NCBI RefSeq assembly: GCF_009870125.1 | Contig: NC_046683.1 | Coordinates: forward strand, 63,999,869 to 64,063,868 | Length of the DNA: 64,000 nucleotides | Origin: Drosophila pseudoobscura | Taxonomy: Eukaryota; Arthropoda; Insecta; Diptera; Drosophilidae | Reading direction: 5' to 3' | Shown here: positions 1 to 10,170 of the stretch, piece by piece | Position numbering within the stretch: position 1 is the stretch's first letter | How the letters are laid out: the number at the start of each line of letters is the position of its first letter | The notes under the pieces: model-generated | Database searches by the model: none | Seen by the model: the letters and a program-made list of their open reading frames with translations, nothing else | Told to the model about the DNA's origin: nothing | Made by a program: the position numbers and the translations under genes

Positions 1-2149
1 TTGAAAAGTTCAAGACTCAAGTTTGAATTGCAACTAATTGGCACGAAAAAATGGCGGCCAGAATGCCAAAACCCAAGCCCAAAGCCAAAGCCAAAACCAA
101 AACCCAAAGCAGAATTTGGCCATGCACGCTGTAAGTCATTGACTTTGATTTTCGATTAGCCAAAGCCAAATACCACACACAAATCTGGCGCCGTAGACAT
201 GTTCTAGTTAATTCCTTTGGCTACTGTCAAAGCCAACGCGAAGCTAACCTTGGCTTTTATTTTGGGTTTTTTTTTTTCTTTTCGGTTTTCGGTTTTATGC
301 GGCTTTAATTAGCCAAATCTGGCTGTAAATGAAACGTGTTTCTGCTTCTGCTGCTGCTTCTACTGCTGGCAGCTTAATTCTTGTCTTTATTTTCTTCTTG
401 GCAGGTGTAAAAAACTTCAACAATTAATGAAAAGTGTTTAATTGCAAAGTGCATTGGGCTTCCGGCAATTAGCCTGAAGCCAGCAGCGTCGTCGCCGGTT
501 CAACAAACCTCTGCCCGACGCTGACTCTGTCCCAGAGCGTTTCCTGCAACCCTAACCCATTTGCTCAGTGACCTTGACAGAAGACCAAAACGACCAAAGA
601 ACTTTATGAACGTACGAGTATTCGAGCCGGACTGGCAGCCGGACTTACCAAACGGCACGTAAACCACTCCATTCCACGCCACGCCACGCCATTCCAGCGC
701 CTCGCAAGTCGAGTTGCTTTGCAATTGAATCAAGTGCAAATGTTTACACCCATCAAATACAGTACAAAGTAGCCCTGGTGCCGTAGCCAGCCAGCCTTTG
801 AAGTCTGACCCAAATCAGTCATTGCAGCCCCAATCCAACAAAAGCCAACTAAAGTTGATAAATGCCTGCCAACTAACCTTAGATCCAAGCTGAACTCCGC
901 TGGAAGCTCATTTGTTTCATTTTCTTATAAAATAAATGCCATAATGGAGATATATCAGCAGATGTCATTAACTATAGCAAGTGTCAGGCAGGGTATAGCC
1001 ATTAATCCATGAAGCTTGTGAATGATATAGGATTACCCCTTAGGAACTATAGAGCATGACTAAAAAAAATCATTTTAGCTATGTTTAGTTGATTTGGGTA
1101 AGAACCCATTCAATCGCATCAGTGAAAACCCTTACACAAAAAATACTCACATAAACACTTCCTCCCATAAAAATTCCACGTGTTTCAGTTCATCAAACGA
1201 CAGCCAGGCTTAGTATACTTACGATTATAATTTACTCGAATAAGTGCATCAGTTTAAATCATCTTAGTGATCAGCGCAGTGCAGCGCACCTGCGAGGGCA
1301 TTCAAGTTTCGATTCATCAACCCTTATCGTTCTGATTTCATATTAATTTCATTTTAATTGAGCCGCAACGTGGGCGTTCCCACGAGTCCATTCTATATCG
1401 CCTACATCCGATCAGCTGCCGCTAATTGTTGCCAAGTCCAAGTCCACGGTTCTGTCTCTGTCTCCAGCTGCTGTTCTACCCGCAAACTATTAACACATTC
1501 AAATTCGATTCACACAGCAGCCAATTATTATATCACAAATATACGAGTACTCATACTCGCACTCGTATTGTAATTGGCATATGATAAATTCGCTCAGGTG
1601 TTACGATATTTTTATTTATCGTGTTCTTTCTAAATTAAAATAGGCTGAGGTAGGTCATGTTGTCAAGCAGCTGTCGCTTTTGATAATCTACTCAAAAATA
1701 TATACATTTAAATAGTCTAATCTTCAAGTCCGAAAAAAAAGAAACTAAAAAGAAAAGTAAAGTTCTATGCCACTAATTACAGATTGCTCGTGTGTAATTA
1801 AGCGCTAATTAAGCATTAAAGCTGGATAATTAAAATAAATTGGCATAAATTGAGAAGTTGAGAATAGAATACAACAATTCCATCAAAGGCCCCATTCCGA
1901 TTCATGGCTAATCATGGCCACAGGATCTCCCTCTGTGTCTGTGTCTCCCCATAAAAAACGAGCGGTAACATTGTAACTTGCAGCTAGGCCCGCGACTCTA
2001 CATTTACACCCGATACTCAGTCAGTATGGTTCCTCTCCGCCAGTAGGCGCACACTGCACGGTGAAGAGTGCGTGTGTGTGAGAAAGAGAGATGATGATCG
2101 CTATCGTTCCCTTCCCCCTATAGTTCCCTTTGGCTATAATAATAATCCG
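1..2149. other. Non-coding interval, no gene seen
   Basis: No open frame in this stretch looks protein-coding: the frames present are short and of low complexity. The first 120 bases are rich in an AAAGCC/AAACCC hexamer, and a GA/GT-rich patch lies at about 2065-2090. It is probably intergenic or intronic sequence downstream of ple. Confidence 0.6.
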
Positions 2150-2600
2150 ATATATGGACGACAATGCCCCACTTATTAGGGAATTACACTTCGAGGGCCC
2201 TGGTCATATCTGGCGGTATATAGATGCACATGAACAGGGTAATGAACACCAGCCATAGAGCCACAGGAAACAGGTTATGTAGTCCTAGAAAGGCCAGCCA
2301 AGACCAAGAGTGTCAGAAAGAACGTCAGACGGATGTTGAACAGCTGGGGGAAGGCCTTCTTGAAGAACTGTCAGTAGGAAACATCCAGCTAATAGATGCA
2401 AAATGTCCTCTTCGGTTCGAAGAACGTGAAATAATGACCACAGCGACCGTGTACTTGATAGGCAGCAAGGCCACGATGCCGTAAATGGTGTTCTGGGAGG
2501 TACCATTGCAGATGTTTAGCACCACAATGCTTACCTTGGTAAGATCCGATGAACATGCCACATTCGTTATGCGGTATGCCAAACTATGTGCAGAGTCAAG
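2150..2600 (-). pseudogene. Decayed equilibrative nucleoside transporter (ENT) fragment
   Basis: Read on the minus strand, three frames in succession give pieces that resemble the SLC29/ENT family in the right order. The first frame (about 2600-2450) has the TM4-TM5-like block NGTSQNTIYGI followed by LPIKYTVAVV. A shift leads to the second frame (about 2455-2275), with PQLFNIRLTFFLTLL, which is typical of the TM7 entry. A second shift leads to the third frame (about 2275-2150), with a hydrophobic helix ending in CIYIPPD and then a PNKW block where ENTs have a (N)DW motif. At least three in-frame stops and two frameshifts break the reading, and the large central loop is short or missing. This is sequence seen directly. 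The family assignment rests on remembered ENT motifs, not a search. The alternative is a chance resemblance or a fast-decaying functional exon set. It probably lies at or beyond the 3' end of the ple transcript. Confidence 0.5.
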
Positions 2601-4443
2601 TTTAAACGGTTTCAACTTTATTGATGCAGAAAAAATTTTTATAGAATAGCGATTAAATAGGTGTATATAGATATATGGCTATAATAATTCCAATCTGCAC
2701 GTTCAACAATAACTATTAATAATCTTTTGTATTCTCCAATTGTAATTGTCGTTTTCTTTCTTATATAGCTCCATCGCGTACGCCTGTTTGGGGGACCAAC
2801 TGCATTGCCACTACGATTACGTATATAGTATATATTTATGTATATTCTGATATATGCGAAAATGAATAGCTATAGTTTGGTTAATTGCTTGCAGAAATGT
2901 TAACACTTGTTTGGCTTTCGATCAAATTGCAACTACAATGAACAATAACAATAAAATGCTACACGCTACATAAATTTCAATTTCGAATACGAGTATGTAA
3001 TATATTGGATTCCAATGCTGAATCTACCCGAAAGTTTTGATTATACTAGTTTTTAATTTGTAGTATATATTGGTCCAAGGGTTTTTGATTATTCATTTGA
3101 TTTGTATGTAATTTTTGTTTGCTTTGATATTTGATTAAGTTTTAAGTTCTATTTTCTGAAAGTTTCCATTCTTCATGATCTTGAAGTACATATTTTTATT
3201 CAATTACTACTCCAGTTTCTTTCACTATCCAAAAAATTCTCCCTTCTAAGTTTCTTTTATTTCTTTAAATTTTACTTCAATTCCTATATTTCTTCTACAT
3301 TCTCATCCATAAAATTCATACGTTTCTAATCGTTTTCTTTTCGTTAATGATCTAAAAATGTATAATCTTCTTGTTGTAAAGTCAATCTTTTCAAATTTCA
3401 ACTAAATATTCCCTTTTCATGTCATAAAATGTTCCCTAAACAGAATCAGACTTTAGAGTTTGATATTTTCTGAAAACCAAAGAATTCAATTTAGAAACCA
3501 AAGCATCAAAATCTAGTAACCAAAGGATCAAAAAATGATAAAACCAAAGAGTAATTATTTTTCAATTGCATTTTATATTTTATTAATACACAAAACTTAA
3601 ATAAAATAATAGAATTTAAACTCTACATACCTACAATACAATACGTAATAGTCATAAGCATAATAATAGATAATAATAATAATAGTACACAATAGTGATA
3701 TTGTCGTTTACAGTTATTGTACAATGTAAGAAATTCTATTCCGTTTTCCGTTTTCTTTTGTTCTTCTAAACATTTTCCTGTTTCTTTTGTTGTTTTCCAT
3801 ACTGTTCTATTGTTAAGATTTCTTTAAGATATTCTCTCTGTAAAAATGAAATGTTGCTGCTTTCGAATACCGGGAATACTATATCGTGTGTATATATATA
3901 GTCTAGGTAAATATTTAGAGAGAGAGTGAAAAAAGGTATAATATAATACAAAAAAAAAAAAAAACAATTGTGTGTGTGTGTCTGAGTATATAAGCGCTTT
4001 TCCGTGTGATAGATCTGAACTTTGCTTTCACTTCACTGAAATTCGCTTTGCTTGGCTTTGTTTTCACATCACTTAAAAGTCTAACGATTTTTTGGTCCAA
4101 TAATAGTTGCGGTGATACAGGGGGTGTGGATTATGGGAGGGGGAAGGTACTGGGTTTTCTGGGTGATCAAAAAAATAAATATGCTTTTCTTGGAAGAAAC
4201 AAACAGAACTTCAAATGACAATAAAATAAAATAAAACAAACAAAAACATAAAAAAAAAATATATATGCGATGCCCTGAATTGTCGTGGGGTTTCAGGTTT
4301 CAGGCTAACGAGGGAGAGGGATTGTGCGGTATGTCAATTTAAAATTAATTTGTATAAGATGAGACCGTTGCACCTGTATGTATGTGAGAGGGGGGGCCGT
4401 GGGGCTGTGGGGGGGTGCAGATTTGGACAGAGAAACCACCACT
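2601..4443 (-). other. AT-rich interval, probable ple 3' UTR
   Basis: This directly follows the ple stop codon on the minus strand. It is strongly AT-rich, with A/T runs and short GT and TA repeats and no coding frame. Candidate poly(A) signals (AATAAA on the minus strand) occur at several places, including 2617-2622 and around 3194 and 3256, so the real transcript end cannot be fixed by eye. Confidence 0.4.
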
Positions 4444-7400
4444 CTAGAAGGGACGCTTCAGCTTGTGGATGGCATTGGTCAGGTGCAAGATCTCCGTGTT
4501 CATCTGGTGGACCAGGGTCTCCAGTTTGTCCACAGAGTCCAATACCTCGACGCGCTCGGTGTGTGGGTTGAAGCGCACCTCGAAGGGGCGGGACATTGTG
4601 CTGACCCAGCGACGGAACTTGTCCTTGGCATCCTCGAAGCTCTCGGCCACATAGTAGATGGGCTGGTACTCCTGGTCCTGGTACGGCTGCACCGCCGTGG
4701 AGGCTGGCTCGAAGGCGCGATGCTCGCACTTGTCGCTGATGGCGTGCAACAGCTCGCCATAGGAGCTCAACAGACCAGCACCGTAGGCCTTGATCTGACC
4801 GTGTTCCTTGCAGAGACCGAACTCAACAGTGAACCAGTAGACCTGCAATCAGGGAGAAAGAGAGGGAGGGATAGCACACAAGTTAGTTAATGACTAAACA
4901 ATGAAAGAGCGGCAGTGTCACTGTTGCCATAAGGCCATGCATCCGCCGGATGCCATTAACCGGTTGGCTATTGGGCTGGGGCAATTCAATTAAGTGGAAA
5001 CTCACCGTGGACAGCTTCTCGATTTCTTCATCAGAGGCACCCAGGGAGGCCAGGCCAATCTCCTGCGAGAACTGGGCAAAGCTGGGATCGGCCAACAGCG
5101 GCATGTGTCCCAACAGCTCGTGGATGGAGTCCCTGCAATGAGGAAAGAGGAAGAGCGAGAAATAATGGTTAGAAAATGTGTGAAAAATATATGCGCAGCA
5201 CATAAAGCAATTAGCCAGGCAAAATGAGAAGATGGGTATCCTGCTGCTGCTGCTGCTTCCCGCAGCTGAAGCCAATTTGCTTCTCTCGAACAAGAGAAAA
5301 GTTGCTAGCCGCCAGCAGGAAGCAGGAAGCAGGAAACCCACCGCCCATTCAGTGCCAACGAAATGCAATTAGGGGCGCACAAAGAGCTTTTCCCCTTTGA
5401 TGCTTTCATGTTGCGGGGTGGCGGGCGACACTTACGGCTCGGGGGTGTGGTAGGGCGAGTTGACGTGGCGCACATACTGGGTGCTCTGGAAGATGCGGAA
5501 GGCCAGGGATGCGAGGAAGTCGCGAGCGGTCAGGAGACCGGCGGCCGGACGCAGAGAGAAGCCAGTGTTCTTGCGGAGGAAGTCGGACATCTCCTGGAGC
5601 TGGGGCAGACGGTGGTCGACGAAGATCTGCTCGTCCTGGAGCATCTGGAAGGCGGCACGGTACTCGGCACAGGCATGCTTGGGGGCCAGATCCTGGACGG
5701 TCTTGAAGACCGAGCGCCAGGTCTTGACCTCCACATCGGTGTAGGCGATGTATGGGATCGGATCTCCGTACTTGTAGGCGAAAGCAATCTCGGCAATCTC
5801 CTTGCGGCGCTGGCGGTACACCTTGTCGGCGAATCCGGGATGGTTCATGTCGAGATCGGGCTCGTACTTGGTCATCAGATGGTTGCAGTCGTCCAGCTCG
5901 GAGGCGTGCTTGGGGAACCAGGGCGCCTTCACGCTGATGTTGTTCTCGGCCAGCAGATTCATGCTGCTGAAGGAGCCCGACTGGCGCAGCGAGCGGATCA
6001 ACTGCAGCAGATTGCCGCGCGTCATGTCCAGCTTGATGAGCACATCATGATCGACGCCCTCAACGCGGGACTGACGCGACTCCACATGCTGGACGGTGCC
6101 GTGGAAGGTCTCGATGGCCTTCAGGATGCGGCCCAGCGATGAGATGCCCTCCTTGAGGCGCACCACCAATGCGGCGCTCTGCATGGCTGCCTCAGCCTCG
6201 GGGGACTCGGAGGCGGAGTTGGCCAATAAAATCTCTTCCTCGGTAAGACCATAATCTGAAAGCAGGGAAAAGAACGGAAAAGATGCAATCATGAGGCAAG
6301 CGGCAAGCGGCTTAAGGTCACGTAAACGATAATCGGGCTACGTGGGCGGGCTAGGACTACGACCAGTGGGTGGGCGGGTTGGCGGGATGGCGGTGGCAGG
6401 CAGGGTTGCCAGGCGCACGCATTTCATATTTCCATCAAGTCGAGCGTAACAAATGAAAAAGGGAAATGCGACATTTCCACTCCACTCCACTGCTGTCTCA
6501 ACGGCTGGCCCCCGCAATTGTTCGGTTGAGTGCTGAGTGCTTTGCTCTTTCTTCTCTCTTTTCTCTAGTACTTTATCATATTAAGCACTTAAATCAATGT
6601 CGCACGCTTTTCAAAAGCTCCTCAGAAGTTAAGTACTACTTAGGGGGGGTAGGGGGAGGGAATGCGGGGTCGGAGACTTACCGTTCTTGGGCGGCTGGCC
6701 CGCAGGTTCCTGCGACTGCTCCGTCTCAGCGCTCTCAATCTCAAAATCTTCAACTAAAAACGAAATCAAAACGAAAACGAAAACCATAAAATTAAAATCA
6801 AAAATCAATAAAACCATAAAGAGATGAAGGGGGAAAAGTAAGTGGGTGGGAATCAAATGAACGAATAAGCACCTGGAACGTAGTCGTTGTCCATGGGCAG
6901 CTCGAGGTTCTCGAGATTGGGCTGCTCGTCCTGCAACTCCACATTCTGCTCGGCTGGGATGTGCTCCTGGGCCTGCTGAATGCATTCCTCCAGAGAAGCG
7001 TCTTTAGAAATAATAAAAAATAAAATAAAATAAAATATGGGGAAATAAAATAAAGAACTACAAAAACAAACTCAAGGAAAAGTGAATTTAAACTGAAATT
7101 TAGGCCACTTTAAGAGTGTGATACCCCGCACTTGTTGAGTGCTTTCCCCGCACTTGTTGCCAACGATTATCGAGTGCTTACCATTTGCCTTGTTGCGCGC
7201 TTCCTCCAGGACGGTCTGTTTGGTCTGCTTGACCACCAGAGTCTCGAAGCGGGCATCGTCCACCAGGCTGCGACGGCGCGATGGATACCCATTCTGAAAC
7301 ATAGAAGATGGAAAGGGAAATACATTTTAGTGACACTTCGCAAAGCGATGAGAGACAGACAGGATATGCAACGGAAATTGGATGATTGCCTTGACCTTTG

Positions 7401-8448
7401 CTGTGTGTGTATGTGTGTGTGTGTGTGTGTGTTTGGCTCTGCCGGGGCTGCCATTGCGCAATTGGGACGGCTCTTATATAAAAAAAAGTGTGTCTGTGGC
7501 GTGAAAGCGTCTTCAGATCTTTTCTTTTGGCTATTATCCGAGGGACCACTCTATTCATGAAACCCTATTGATTGTGATGTTAATTTAATGCGATGTCACA
7601 CGGCTTTAGAGCTCGCACAGAGCTCCACGGATGGCAGGTGCCAAAGACAAATGATATATGGCGGAGAGATATACAAAATCTCCAATACGATTCTATCTGT
7701 GAATGGAATCCAAAAATGCAGCTGTGGAAAGGTTTCCACCAGTTGCAGTTTTCACCTGTTTATTGGCCTCTTTCGGGCCATCGCCATCGGTTTGGCTGAT
7801 GAAAGATGTGCCTTCCATTGAATCATTTTTATTGATTTCATATTTTGTTTTTTTTTTTCGGTTTTGTTGGGACTGTTGCCGCAACATAAACATAAACAGG
7901 GGACCGACAGACAGACAGAGAGACTCCAAGTTGTCGTCAACAATGAGGTGCCTCTGTCGCGGTGGCTCTGTCTTGTGTGTGACTCCGTGGGTAAGTGCAG
8001 GGGCAGGGCAACCACTTTCACTTATTTGTTAAATAATAACTTCGTTTAATCAGAGGCCGTCTTGGGCGACTCGTTGACGGCTTACGGGATTGGCAGGGAA
8101 GCTGCCGTTTCGATTTAGGCCGCCGTTCTTAGAGGTGTGAATGAATTGGCCAACTTTGGGCAACAACTGGGATTTTGCAAAAAAAAAAAAATAAAAAAAG
8201 AAAGAAAAAAACGCCTTGTTATGGGCGGACACACAGTCGACAGGTTTTTCGAAATAAACCTTTAACTAGTCACGTAGACCACCAACGTTTCTCTATTTTG
8301 GTATCTGTATGTTTTTCTTGGATTTTCTTTGAGGGGGGTGAGGGGGAGGGGGTTGGCTGGGACTGGAACTGGGACTCACCTCAATACTGTAAGATTTCTT
8401 GATGGCGAACATCTCGCGATTCTTTTGGGCTGCTGCAACGGCCATCAT
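4444..8448 (-). CDS. ple: Tyrosine 3-monooxygenase (tyrosine hydroxylase, pale)
   Basis: Converts L-tyrosine to L-DOPA using Fe(II), tetrahydrobiopterin and O2. It is the committed step to dopamine and to cuticle pigment and sclerotin precursors, in the cytosol. Coding exons on the minus strand are 8380-8448, 7182-7293, 6873-7001, 6682-6753, 5436-6255, 5006-5132 and 4444-4842, summing to 575 codons plus stop, close to the long fly isoform. Two ATGs open the frame (8448 and 8445). A PKA-type site RRRSL places Ser32 where the mammalian Ser40 lies. An ACT-like regulatory domain covers about residues 155-230, followed by the biopterin-dependent hydroxylase core. Iron ligands are His405 and His410 (HELLGH) and Glu450 (FTVEFG). 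The C-terminal 35 residues form a leucine-rich tetramerisation helix. The product is almost identical to the D. melanogaster protein as I remember it. All exon junctions are GT-AG and in phase; the exon 3 donor (GTGCTT) is weak. Confidence 0.97.
6682..7001 (-). other. ple: ple alternative cassette exons (acidic insert of long isoform)
   Basis: Two exons (6873-7001 and 6682-6753; 201 nt, 67 codons) encode a Glu/Asp-rich insert between the PKA-site exon and the ACT-domain exon. Exons 2, 3 and 4 all end in phase 1, so joining 7182 directly to 6255 keeps the frame and gives a 508-residue protein. In D. melanogaster the two-exon insert marks the hypodermal form and its skipping the nervous-system form. 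Applying that here is inference from the matching phases and position. Confidence 0.85.
7402..7433. repeat. (TG)n microsatellite in ple intron 1
   Basis: About 32 bases of nearly pure TG, interrupted once by AT, lie inside the first ple intron (7294-8379). Confidence 0.9.
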
Positions 8449-8903
8449 TTTGTTTTGTGTTGGGTTTTGTGATTAGTGAGGATAACAAAAATTTATGCAA
8501 AGTGTTGGCTAAAACACTTAGAATACTATTTGCTTGTTGGGTTTTTGTTTATCGTATTTGATTTGGCAATAAGCACTCGAAATGTATTGACACTTTCACT
8601 GCTTATTGGCGCGAGGAGTTGGAAAAAAAGTTGGCTGGGAAAATGCTCCTGGAACTGAACTGTTTGCGTCTAGAATTGAGCTGAATGAACAAGAACTCTC
8701 GATTCACGGCGGATATTTGTCGATATATTGCGGGATCCTTTCGCGACTTCGAAACTGATATGACGGTTCTTGTTTTGGGTTGGGATATCCTTTCAGCTAA
8801 TTGTATTACAACAAACAGAGTCAGCAAACTACTTGAGGCTGGGCACAAGTCTTTAGAGCGGATGATAGCGAATCAATGCATGCTCCAGGTCGTGTTGCCA
8901 GTG

Positions 8904-8911
8904 CTTAAATA
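8904..8911 (-). promoter_or_regulatory. ple: TATA-like element upstream of ple
   Basis: The minus strand reads TATTTAAG about 456 bp upstream of the ple start codon. If used, transcription would start around 8875-8885 and leave a 5' UTR of roughly 430 nt. No clear initiator sits at the expected place, so the assignment is tentative. Confidence 0.35.
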
Positions 8912-9690
8912 CCCCCAGAGTCCGGCAACCGAATCGCCGAACGGCAACGACGAGGGCCCCCGACGAGAGATGGGGACAGAAACGACGTCGAATCCGATGA
9001 CTGGTTTTCGCATGCTGTGACGTATTTGCCCCGAGAGACAGCCAACCCCACAGTCACAGTCACAGCCACAGCTGTATCTGGTTTATTGCTCTTGTGGTTG
9101 CCGCTGCTGCTGCTGCTGCTGCTACCTCTGCTGCTGTCGTGCCGTGGGGTTTCCTCTCACCAGGTTCGAGCATTTGGCAGTGGGTCGAGAATCGCGGGGC
9201 CTGACTCGACCAAGTTCAAGTGCGGCAACAGGCTAGAACGTGTAGTGGTGTTGGTGCCTTAACTGCTGCTGCTGCTGCTGCTGCTGGAGCGGGGTTAAAC
9301 CATTAGCGCGTGCGCGCGTCAGTCCACCCGTTGAAATAACCAAAACATTTGGAATTGTCTCAGGCGTCATTAGAAAAGCCTAAACGAATTGGAATACCAG
9401 AAGAAACGAAAGCAAAATCTTCTGAATGGTTGCGAGGGGGGAAATACCAAAAGAATCTGAACCAAAACAAAGCAAGGATAACAAAAGCACAATGCTGTAG
9501 AGGTACAGTTTTCGACCGAGAGTTTAGAAACACCCCTACGAAAGGGAGCAAAGGGTTTGCCGATTAACTCATGAGTTTTTCAAATACAACAAGAAATTAA
9601 TGAAAATCCTGTCCTTGATACAGAATTTACCCTAAGAAATACCAAAATAGACCAAAATAAAATCTTTAAAAACTTGATTAAATGCCGAAT

Positions 9691-10170
9691 GGGTACAGTC
9701 AATAGTTCTCAATGAAAAATCCTCAATGACTCAACGATTTCTAGATCACATCTGGAGCGGATACAAATGCGGATCGATCATGTTCTAGACCACATTCCGG
9801 GGGCGGATACAATCACAAATCATTTAGGAACACAGCACACAGAAGAAAGAAACAAGCCGCTGATCACTAGATCCTCCTACAAGAAACCAAGGAAAAGTCT
9901 AAGGTAAGTCACGATGAAAATATGATCAGTTCTAGACAAGTTTTCGAGCACATCTGGGGCGGACACAGCACAGAGAAACAAGCCGAGAGTTCTCAATGAA
10001 ATTATGACTAGATCCTGCTACAAGAAACTAAGGAAATGTCTAAGGTATATGCCCCATGAGTACACTCAACACTTTCTAATGAAAATGTCACCAGATCCTG
10101 AATGAGTCAACGGGTTCTAGGCAAGTTTTCGACCACATCTGGGGCGGATACAAACGCGGATCATTTAGGG
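9691..10170. repeat. Diverged tandem array, about 150-160 bp unit, three copies
   Basis: The same ordered blocks recur three times: a block like GAAACNAAGGAAANGTCTAAGG, then a stretch with AATGAAAAT and GATCNTG, then TTCTAGNCAAGTTTTCGA, then CACATCTGG(G/A)GCGGA(T/C)ACA. Copies of the last block are at about 9749-9770, 9949-9966 and 10133-10154. Copies of the AAGGAAA...TCTAAGG block are at about 9888-9904 and 10031-10045. The repeats are imperfect, so the array is old. No coding potential or terminal inverted repeats were seen. Confidence 0.65.

Noticed and set aside
5363..6142. Plus-strand frame of 259 codons
   Set aside because: It lies antisense to the conserved ple exon 5436-6255 and arises from the codon bias of that exon.
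9100..9287. CTG-rich frames upstream of ple as a possible gene
   Set aside because: The frame (81 codons) is short and consists mostly of Leu from the CTG repeat. No homology or transcript signals were seen.
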